Shown here piece by piece: positions 20,498 to 27,815 of a DNA stretch of 27,815 bases; within the stretch, counting starts at the first letter, position 1; every line of letters starts with the position of its first letter. A program made the position numbers and the translations under genes. Source of the DNA: Fragilaria crotonensis. Lineage: Eukaryota; Bacillariophyta; Fragilariophyceae; Fragilariales; Fragilariaceae. The DNA is taken from positions 1-27,815 of the forward strand of contig JAKSYS010000749.1 in assembly GCA_022925895.1 (NCBI GenBank). Reading direction: 5' to 3'. The notes beneath the pieces were generated by a model, which saw only the letters and a list, made by a program, of their open reading frames with translations, did no database searches and was not told the DNA's origin.

Positions 20498-22332
20498 ATG
20501 GCGCCGTATATCACGGTCGCAGTGCCACCGATGATGGCGGCGATGTATCCTCCAGCGGCGGCTGGCGGCGGAGAGGCAGCAGCGCCCATCCCGATGATGC
20601 ATGCTCCGGGATACGAGGCCGGCAATCGGGACAAGGTGTATAGCCCCTTCGAGCACGAAAGAATTCGGACGGCATGTGGACTTTCGCACGCCAACTACGA
20701 AGCAAGTCGTCCGCCCATTTATGCAGCCATGCTCACGGAAGGCCGGACAATGGCCAAAGTGGAGGCAGTATTGCAGAGATTCTTTGAACCTATTGCAACG
20801 CATTGGGATCCAGTGAAGATCTACGTGTCAACAGAGTTGACGCGCGATGTCAAGGACCTGCGCTTCGGCTACGGGAATGAGAACACGTACGACACGTGCC
20901 ATCGCGGAATCTCGCCGTTCGCGGTGCTGCAAGTGTCCATGGAGCAGCAGAACAAGCGTCGTAGGATTCAAGAGCGCGCCGATCGAGCAACGCACTTGTC
21001 GACAGACGACGTACGCGCGATGGAGGCGGAGCCCGGAAGCTGTCCCAGCACCTACTTTACTATGTTAGGTCTACTAAAAAAGTACATACAGTTGCTGACT
21101 GTTCTTTTTGGCCCGGGATGTGCCCACCTGGCGGAGGTACAGGGGGTCTATCAGATATTGTCGGCCAAGTCCGCCGTCTACGAGACGATGACGGCGGAAT
21201 TGGTCGCGGAGACTCTATGGCATGTCTTCATCGACGCCCGGGAGTACTTCAGCTACACGGGACCGGGATTGCCGGACTCGCAGTTGTTTGCCCTGCGCGA
21301 CTGTCTCAGGAGCTGCTCGTTGAAGGTGACGATTAACTGCCCGGTCTACATGCTCTTGGGACGTCCAGCCCCATCGGTGGCAGCAGTGGTGTCGCGAACA
21401 GGCAGTGCTGGCGGCGGCGGTCGCGGAGGAAGCCACGGGAGCGGTGGATCAGCATCGACGATGTCGACACTCACAGGATCGGCGGCGGCGTCGCGAGTGG
21501 CGCCTGAGATGGTTGGAGGAAAGTGGTTAAACCCGACTGATTCCGAGATTGTATCCATCATGACAGCCCTCCGAGCTCGGAAGCCAGGAGTGGATATGTA
21601 CACGATCATGCGGTCCCAGAAGCTACTGATGTCGGATGTTGGCATTGGGGCCGCGGGCAGTGCATGGACTTCATGTACTTCGGCGAGTGTGGCAAGTCGG
21701 GATGCTCGTACTCCCACGTCGCCGGAGCGGTGTCGGCTGGAAAACGGCGCGACGTGATCAAGAAGATGACAAAGCGGTCGCCGGGTATCTTGCCGAGGAG
21801 ACTAGTGCCGGTGGCTGACGAGCAGGGAAAGCATGACTGCGGGAGGATTACGGAGACGAGTAGCGACGACAGTACAATTAATACAACAGTCGACCTTACA
21901 TCCGTTAGTTCCACCACTACCCACATCATGTTCGTTCCCCAAACAGCAAAAATCCCGCCTACACACAGTGTAGACGCGAACTTGCGACCCGTGTTAATAT
22001 CGGGCGCGGGAATTACAGCACCATACACAGTAGCCGTACTCGCGGCAGCCGGTGAGCGACGGGTAACTGCCGCGTCGTCCGGCGTGCTCCAGAAGTCGGA
22101 CACGCGCCAGCGATCGGTGGACAGACCACCCACTCTGCCAGCGCACCAGTGTCGTACTGGCACTGACCCAGTCACTACGGACGTCACCCGGCACTCGAGG
22201 CCGGCACGACGGCCGCCAGACAGACCAGCGGAGTTTTCGTTCGGCGCGCGAATAAGCGCGGAAGATCCGGATCTTCGCCCAAGTCGAATCTTTGAGCCAC
22301 CCGGCGAATCACCCCAAAATTGCACAAGGTAA
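20498..22332 (+). CDS. retroelement gag main part with C-x8-C-x4-C-x3-H finger
   Basis: Long frame (open to 21757) starting around MAPYITVAVPPMMAAMYPP, with a Pro/Ala-rich head, a helical body (FEHERIRTACGLSHANYEAS, EAVLQRFFEPIATHWDPVKI), and a Gly/Ser-rich linker at 21400-21480. At about 21655 the frame changes, and the next frame gives CMDFMYFGECGKSGCSYSHV, a C-x8-C-x4-C-x3-H finger, then a Ser/Thr/Pro-rich tail to 22332. Single-stranded nucleic-acid binding by the finger is inferred by analogy with gag nucleocapsids. The long minus-strand frame over 21606-22325 is a shadow. Confidence 0.65.
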
Positions 22333-22362
22333 GCTTAGAAAATTAATGAACCGGAACCGTGG

Positions 22363-24140
22363 ATGCGATTCCACCCATTTGTAGCAACGTTGGAGCAGTG
22401 GTCAGATGGAGTACCAGTAGTTTGTAGTCCGCCATGGAGCCCAGTAGCAATAGAAACAGCGGTCGCGAGGGGTCCGCACACAAGTGCACTAACGCCAGAG
22501 GCGCGCCAACTTATAACGGAAGAGATGGAATACCAAGTAGCTGCAGGTTTCTCTGAGATTATGCTGTGGTCAGACGTCCAGGCGCTGCAACCAGAGCACC
22601 TCAAGGTATCCCCACTGGCGGTAATACCGCAAGTCGGCCGACGTGGCCGTCTGCTATTGGATTTATCCTTTGCCGTTCAAGCCCCCGCCGCTGGGGGGGA
22701 AGCGCGCCAGACGCGCAAATAGGCCCACAGAACCCCTTGCACCGTATGTGAACGACACAACAACTAAGCTATCGCCAGAATATCCTGTCAAAGAAGTAGG
22801 CCGAGTCCTCGTACGATTGCTACAGTTTATGGCCGCGGTACCCGCAGAGGAGATAATCAATTTTGCTAAGATTGACCTATCCGATGGCTTCTGGCGCATG
22901 TTGGTTGCTGACGACAGCAAATGGAACTTTGCGTACACACTGCCCGGTGAGGTCGATGCCCCAGTGCAAGTTGTCATCCCACATGCCCTCCAAATGGGCT
23001 GGACCGAAAGCCCGGGTTACTTCTGCGCCGCGACCGAGACCGGGCGGGACATTATGCAAGCAGTGATTGACGCCGGAACTGTCTGCCCCCCGCATGCGCT
23101 AGATGACTTTATGACACCACAAAACCCTGCTCGCCGCCAGACCAGTCCCGAGACGACAGTGCGGAAATGGCAAATGTCGGCCGTGTATGTCGACGACTAC
23201 ATTCTGGCTGCCGTGGAAGACCGGGCCGGCACTCTATTGCAACGCACCGGCCGGGCGGCGCTATACACCATTCACGGCCTTTTCCCGCCGCCCGCCCGCT
23301 CAGGCCACATAGGCGGTAAGGACCCGATCTCAGCAAAAAAGCTTGCAGCCGGTGATGCCCGATGGGCCCACACCAAAGAACTACTCGGCTTCGTCTTCAA
23401 TGGGAAAGACCGCACCGTGCACCTTACTCAGCGAAAAGCGGCAGGTATTGCCGACGACACCGCCAAGCTACTTAAGAAAAATAGAGTGGCACTTCACAAA
23501 TTTCAGTCCATCGTTGGAAAAATGCGTCACGTTACCACGATACTGCCCGCGCGCGCGGTCTTTACCCGCTCAACCGTGCCCTGCGCGGCAACCCAAAGGT
23601 CATCTCGCCCACGGGAAGTCCGCGCTGCGCTCCTTGATTTGCGGCAGCTGGTGGTCAAACTTGCTGACCGCCCCACCCACGTCAATGAAATCCTCCAACT
23701 CGGCGCCCCAGCCTACATTGGGTATTGCGATGCGAGTGCCTTCGGCGCCGGCGGAGTCTGGTTCAGCGGCACAGTGCCGCTCCCGAAACAGTCTGGCGAC
23801 TGCAGTGGCCGCGGGATATCACCGCGGCCGTCGTTTCTGAGAGCAACCCGACCGGGAAGCTGACTAACTCAGACCTCGAGATGGCGGCGTGTTTTGCACT
23901 TAAGCGTTCTAGAAAATGTAGTGCCTTCCTTCGGCACCTCCACATTTTTGTCCATAGTGATAATACTCCAAGTGTAGCATGGGTGACTAAGATGGCGACC
24001 AAAACGGCGCAATCCGATGCTGCACACCGACTCGTCCGAGGTTTGGCGTTGCGCCAACGTATGCTGGAATCGGCCCCGTGAGCATTAGTCACGTCGCGGG
24101 ACCGACAATGTATTAGCCGATATCGCATCACGCCCCATCC
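22363..24140 (+). CDS. reverse transcriptase - RNase H of the retroelement, frame broken
   Basis: Copies the element's RNA to DNA. Segment 1 (22363-22722) gives GPHTSALTPEARQLITEEME and LKVSPLAVIPQVGRRGRLLL followed by DLSF, the RT fingers. Segment 2 (22643-23863) carries KIDLSDGFWRMLV (motif A Asp), PHALQMGWTESPGYFCAAT, the catalytic YVDDYIL near 23190, and KELLGFVFNGKDRTVHLT. RNase H starts at YIGYCDASAFGAGGVW (first Asp), then one frame over TNSDLEMAA (Glu), HSDNTPSVAW (Asp), SDAAHRLVRG, and near 24085-24130 a broken HVAGTDNVLADIASR-like end. Frames change near 22700, 23785 and 24100, each time continuing the family pattern. The RT type matches DIRS-order elements (Gypsy-like RT with a recombinase behind). 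Confidence 0.85.
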
Positions 24141-25323
24141 CCACCATTGATGACGACTCTGCGTTCCTCACGCACTTTGATTCTGCCTTCCCATTACAGA
24201 ACAGATACTGGCGTCGTGCCAGCCCGCTACCCGCAGCTTTCCAATGTGATTTTGAGCTGCGCGGGCAGCTTGACAATGCAACGGTGGACACTAAAGTCCG
24301 GGCCGCCAACTGGCGGTGGTGGGGACAATACTGCACCGAGTGTGGAGTTGATCCCTGGCTCCGAGACATTAACCCGCCCACCCGACTCCAATTATTGTTG
24401 GGCTTTGCCGCACGGACTCGAACTGGATATTTTGGGAAGGGAAGGCAAGTTACTCCCAAACTGTTGAAAAGCCATGCGTCACGTGGCACAAGCCTTCATG
24501 CTGGAGGGATACCCTGACCCCGATGCCCTCTGGATCCAGCGGAGGCGACCTGGCTCTGCCCGTTACCCACTTACTTAAATCCTATAAAGACCGAGACCCC
24601 GTCCCCGACCACAAGTTGCCCTCCCGTTGGTGCCATCCAAATGGCCGCCGCCGCCCGCCTAGATGCTGCTGCTACCCCGGAGCAGGCAACTGCCCACCTA
24701 ATCGTCATGGCGTTTTATTTTCTCCTGCGGGTTGGTGAATATACACTACCCCAGCTCATGTCACCACCCGCACTATCCAGTTTCGAGTGAGTGACACGCG
24801 TTTCTGGCAAGGCCAGACGCTGTTACCGCCCACCAGCGAGGCAGCAACCCTCGCAGCGGCCACCTCTGTGACGCTTGTGATGGACAATCAAAAGAACGGG
24901 CACCGTGGTGACACCATCCACCAGGAGGCGTGCGACACGGATTTTTGCCCCGTCCGCTCAGTTGCGGCTCTTGTGAGTGCCATCATGGCCCAAAACATGC
25001 CGGTTTCTACCCCACTGAGTTTTGTACAACCAGGCATGCATGTGCAGCCTGGCCATATTCTCCATGCCGTCCGGCGGGGAGCACAATTAGCTCAGCTCGA
25101 GGCAAGCGGCTACCAGTTAACCCGGATCGGTGCGCACTCGCTGCGCGCCTCGGGTGCCATGGCCTTGTGGTTATCCGGTCATGGCCCGGAAGCGATTATG
25201 AAACTGGGACGCTGGCGCACCCAAACATTTCTTACCTATATCCACTCCCAAATCGCTGCCCTCACCACAGGCACCTCTCGCAAGATGGGGCGTTCAGTCA
25301 ACTTCCACAATGTGGGCGGGTAA
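24141..25323 (+). CDS. tyrosine recombinase of the retroelement, frame broken
   Basis: Integrates the element's circular DNA. The N-terminal SAM-like part reads across frames (ATVDTKVRAANWRWWGQYC, RHVAQAFMLEGYPDP, LLKSYKDRDPVPDHK). The catalytic part shows AFYFLLRVGEYT near 24709 (first Arg), NQKNGHRGD (Lys), HSLRASGAMALWLSGHG at 25135-25185 (HxxR), LGRWRTQTFLTYIHSQ at 25204-25251 (Trp in the His/Trp position and the Tyr nucleophile in TYIH). The last 178 codons (24787-25323) are intact. The full RKHRWY set is present, so the catalytic domain may be functional. It replaces a DDE integrase; this is the diagnostic feature of the element class. Confidence 0.85.
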
Positions 25324-25603
25324 ACTTCTAGTAGCCCTCAGACTGTACAATCGAACAGCATCGGACCCTGCTCTTTTCATTACGTTCTTAGGTTTCCGCA
25401 GGTTCCCTGGGCGGCCGTCCGGCGCCCGCATTTATCCGAACTGTTCGATCGGGACCGGCGCTAGCACCGCGCCGGCTTCCTGTGCACTTGTAGCTTTGTC
25501 AAGGGACACCTCCCGGTGGGGGGTGGGTGTGTCCTTGGCACCGTTTACAAGGCCGAATTAGCTGGTGCAAATACGACACCACGAAGCAAACGGCACCGAG
25601 TGG

Positions 25604-25848
25604 GGGATGATCCGGGGGGAGGGAACAAACCCAAAGAACCTAGAGTTCTGTGGAAATTCCTAACCCTATAGATTCCTTTCTACGGCCAATATGCTAGTGT
25701 GGTAGTACTGTAGTTGCTAGCACTGGTGCCACGCGACCACTAGTGATGACGAAGGATTCTACTGGAGGAACGACATACTGTACACTACGGGGAGCTACTC
25801 CCCCAGGATATTCGAAGACCGAGCGCACAGCCCCCTATCTCTGATAGG
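25604..25848 (+). repeat. split direct repeat B1
   Basis: From GGGATGATCCGGGGGGAGGG to CTATCTCTGATAGG. Also at 26116-26359 and 26623-26866. It is joined to A2 by a ~110-bp spacer (TTTGGCGTGCGCCACAGTC onward) that is missing at both outer ends of the element. Confidence 0.85.
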
Positions 25849-25961
25849 TTTGGCGTGCGCCACAGTCGACGAACAGACACACCCTACCGATTACCAGCTA
25901 CTGATGACGCAGCCCTTTGAAGTGCGTCAGTAGCGGTTGAGCGTAGAATGTATGGCCTATA

Positions 25962-26072
25962 AGACAGATAGTCAATCTCTGCAGCTGTTTCTAGCTGATC
26001 GGAGCAGAGAAAAAATACTTCATATTTTCTACAAGTATTCGCGTGAGACGCGAATCGACAGGAAAAGGGATA
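25962..26072 (+). repeat. split direct repeat A2
   Basis: Same sequence as A1 from AGACAGATAG to AAAAGGGATA, without the extra bases near 19572. It is followed by a C-run (CCCACCCCCCCTCACCGG) that leads into B2. Confidence 0.85.
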
Positions 26073-26115
26073 CCCACCCCCCCTCACCGGTGTGACTAGC
26101 ACACCCCCACCCCCC

Positions 26116-26359
26116 GGGATGATCCGGGGGGAGGGAACAAACCCAAAGAACCTAGAGTTCTGTGGAAATTCCTAACCCTATAGATTCCTTTCTACGGCCA
26201 ATCTGCTAGTGTGGTAGTACTGTAGTTGCTAGCACTGGTGCCACGCGACCACTAGTGATGACGAAGGATTCTACTGGAGGAACGACATACTGTACACTAC
26301 GGGGAGCTACTCCCCCAGGATATTCGAAGACCGAGCGCACAGCCCCTATCTCTGATAGG
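26116..26359 (+). repeat. split direct repeat B2
   Basis: Second copy of B, 512 bp after B1, nearly identical. It is followed by the spacer and A3 as in the first unit. Confidence 0.85.
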
Positions 26360-26469
26360 TTTGGCGTGCGCCACAGTCGACGAACAGACACACTTACCGA
26401 TTACCAGCTACTGTGACGCAGCCCTTGAAGTGCGTCAGTAGCGGTTGAGCGTAGAATGTATGGCCTATA

Positions 26470-26579
26470 AGACAGATAGTCAATCTCTGCAGCTGTTTCT
26501 GGCTGATCGGAGCAGAGAAAAATACTTCATATTTTCTACAAGTATTCGCGTGAGACGCGAATCGACAGGAAAAGGGATA
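26470..26579 (+). repeat. split direct repeat A3
   Basis: Third copy of A, nearly identical to A2. The extra A-B unit is beyond the usual B1-A2-B2 arrangement. Confidence 0.85.
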
Positions 26580-26622
26580 CCCACCCCCCCTCACCGGTGT
26601 GACTAGCACACCCCCACCCCCC

Positions 26623-26866
26623 GGGATGATCCGGGGGGAGGGAACAAACCCAAAGAACCTAGAGTTCTGTGGAAATTCCTAACCCTATAGATTCCTTTCT
26701 ACGGCCAATCTGCTAGTGTGGTAGTACTGTAGTTGCTAGCACTGGTGCCACGCGACCACTAGTGATGACGAAGGATTCTACTGGAGGAACGACATACTGT
26801 ACACTACGGGGAGCTACTCCCCCAGGATATTCGAAGACCGAGCGCACAGCCCCCTATCTCTGATAG
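26623..26866 (+). repeat. split direct repeat B3 (right terminus)
   Basis: Third copy of B, cut off at CTCTGATAG, where the 55-bp flanking repeat begins. Marks the right end of the element. Confidence 0.85.
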
Positions 26867-26921
26867 GACATGTGTCATGCTACCGTATTCCTCAGTGTTT
26901 CGTACCCGCCAAATGCATACA
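26867..26921 (+). repeat. 55-bp direct repeat flanking the retroelement, right
   Basis: Matches 19463-19517. After it the sequence (TCGAAAATGCC onward) leads into the pogo-like transposase, so it marks where the split element resumes. Confidence 0.9.
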
Positions 26922-27085
26922 TCGAAAATGCCAAAAGGGTACAGAACACCGAGGAAAATTGGAAAACGGACAGACCAATTTAAGGTGCGCCGAAGTTTGA
27001 ATCCACGCTCAACATCCCGCCTTCTGAGTTCTGACACAGTTCTTCTCTTGACACCATTGTTCCTCTGACAACTTTCTTTTCAAAC

Positions 27086-27815
27086 ATGCCTCGCCGCAAA
27101 GTGTTTTCTAATCGAGAGAAGCTGCACATTCTGTCCCAGATCAATGAAAGGCAAAGCGCAGGTGAGAGTTTGAGGTCGTGTTGCCGGTACTTTGATCGTC
27201 TCCAACCATCACAAGTTCGACGATGGAGGAACGCACAACAAGACATGAGCAACCCAGAGGCTGCAAATCGCGGGTCTGTTCACGTTGGCAGGGGTACAAT
27301 TCTTTCTTCCTTCCAAGAAGAATTGATGCGCTGGTTTTTTGAGCTTCGAGAACAAGGCTTCATGGTTTCTGTTCGATTATTCAGCACCACCCTCAGGGCA
27401 TGTGAGCTGAGCGCATCATTCCGAAGGAAGACGAACAGGTCGAAAGATTGCGCTATCGAAACCAAGAATCGTCGTACTTCGCGCTGTCACACACAAATGT
27501 CAGCACCCTCCAGGACAGCTAACGAGAGAGGCCCTTGATTTCATCGAATACGCAAGACCAAAGATTGTTGGGCCAAACCGACATGCAGCATTTGTGCTGA
27601 ACATGGATCAGACACCCATATTTTTGATATGTCAAGTGGAAGGACACTTAGCACATCAGGTGAGCGAACTGTTAATGGGCGTACAACATCATCATCAACA
27701 TTACGAGTGATGGTGTCTGTGACTGTCACCGCATCAGGTGAGCTTCTTAAACCAATGATTGTCTTCAAAGGTAAGCCTGGTGCAAGGCTTGAAACACGTG
27801 AATTCCCAACCTACC
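27086..27815 (+). CDS. pogo-like DDE transposase, frame broken, 3' end outside window
   Basis: Cut-and-paste transposase of the pogo/Tc1 kind. The start at MPRRKVFSNREKLHILSQ opens a helix-turn-helix region (ESLRSCCRYFDRLQPSQVRR, then WRNAQQ), followed by MRWFFELREQGFMVSVRLFS. Near 27450 the frame moves, giving IVVLRAVTHKCQHPPGQLTR and, at about 27597, VLNMDQTPIF with the first catalytic Asp. At the T-run near 27620 it moves again to FDMSSGRTLSTSGERTVNGR and VTASGELLKPMIVFKGKPGA, up to the window edge. The remaining catalytic residues lie outside. Both breaks fall at or next to short homopolymers. The upstream part of this element holds the retrotransposon insertion. Confidence 0.75.

Larger units (their letters stand above)
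19518..26866 (+). mobile_element. tyrosine-recombinase retrotransposon (Ngaro/PAT-like, DIRS order)
   Basis: About 7.35 kb. Order: A1 repeat (19518-19641), gag (19649-22332), reverse transcriptase and RNase H (22363-24140), tyrosine recombinase (24141-25323), a 280-bp gene-free spacer, then B1-A2-B2-A3-B3 (25604-26866). Repeats arranged as A1..B1-A2-B2 are the split direct repeats of Ngaro/PAT-type elements, which integrate as circles with a tyrosine recombinase in place of a DDE integrase. There is one extra A-B unit. No methyltransferase domain, as found in DIRS1 proper, was seen between RNase H and the recombinase. Confidence 0.85.
19383..27815 (+). mobile_element. pogo-like DNA transposon, split by a retroelement, 3' end outside window
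   Basis: The transposase frame starts at 27086. Its upstream flank (26922-27085) continues, across the retroelement, from 19383-19517. The proposed left end CAGTACCTGGTACAC directly after TA (19381-19382) fits the TA target and CAG-starting ends of the pogo/Tc1 group, but the right end lies outside the window, so the boundary is tentative. Confidence 0.4.

Noticed and set aside
21606..22325. 239-codon minus-strand open frame
   Set aside because: It lies opposite the gag frame with its zinc finger and has no recognisable motif; a shadow of GC-rich coding sequence.
25604..26866. Long terminal repeats of an LTR retrotransposon
   Set aside because: The left end has only the A part, the repeats are split and tandem at the right, and the integrase is a tyrosine recombinase, not a DDE enzyme.

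Overview
The window is nuclear DNA of a eukaryote, most likely a unicellular alga of the stramenopile/diatom kind. The basis is a eukaryote-only replication gene (an ELG1/ATAD5-type clamp-unloader ATPase), two multipass M50B-like HExxH proteins, and transposon families typical of eukaryotes (MULE, hAT, pogo-like, and a tyrosine-recombinase retrotransposon). The species call is inference. No operons, tRNAs, rRNAs or CRISPR arrays were seen.

Layout. (1) 286-3560 (+): ELG1/ATAD5-like gene, with an N-terminal zinc-finger-like motif and an IPT/TIG-like segment behind the AAA+ module; its frame breaks three times. (2) 3688-4605 (-): M50B-like membrane protein 1, convergent with the ATPase gene. (3) 4901-17132: a 12.2-kb insertion with imperfect ~75-bp terminal inverted repeats and a perfect 10-bp flanking direct repeat (4891-4900 and 17133-17142). 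Its own MULE transposase (13551-16820, -) lies just inside the right end. The interior is a patchwork: a decayed hAT transposase, a 1.8-kb palindrome of ~170-bp repeats, two G/C-skewed repeats, a ~157-bp minisatellite and broken + strand reading frames, one with an HxD...H pattern like Fe(II)/2-oxoglutarate enzymes. (4) 18103-18996 (-): M50B-like protein 2, a close paralogue of the first in the same orientation, so the MULE lies between two tandem duplicates. (5) 19383 to the end: a pogo-like DNA transposon (transposase from 27086, running off the window). Its upstream part is split by a ~7.3-kb tyrosine-recombinase retrotransposon (19518-26866) with gag, reverse transcriptase, RNase H and tyrosine recombinase, and an A1 - ORFs - B1-A2-B2-A3-B3 split-direct-repeat end. 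A 55-bp direct repeat flanks that retroelement.

How it fits together. The host part is small: one replication gene and a duplicated membrane-protein pair. The rest is nested mobile DNA. Reading frames are broken many times, several of them in or beside short homopolymers, so I cannot tell from sequence alone whether the breaks are real decay or unpolished long-read errors. This matters most for the ATAD5-like gene and for whether the MULE and the retroelement could be active.
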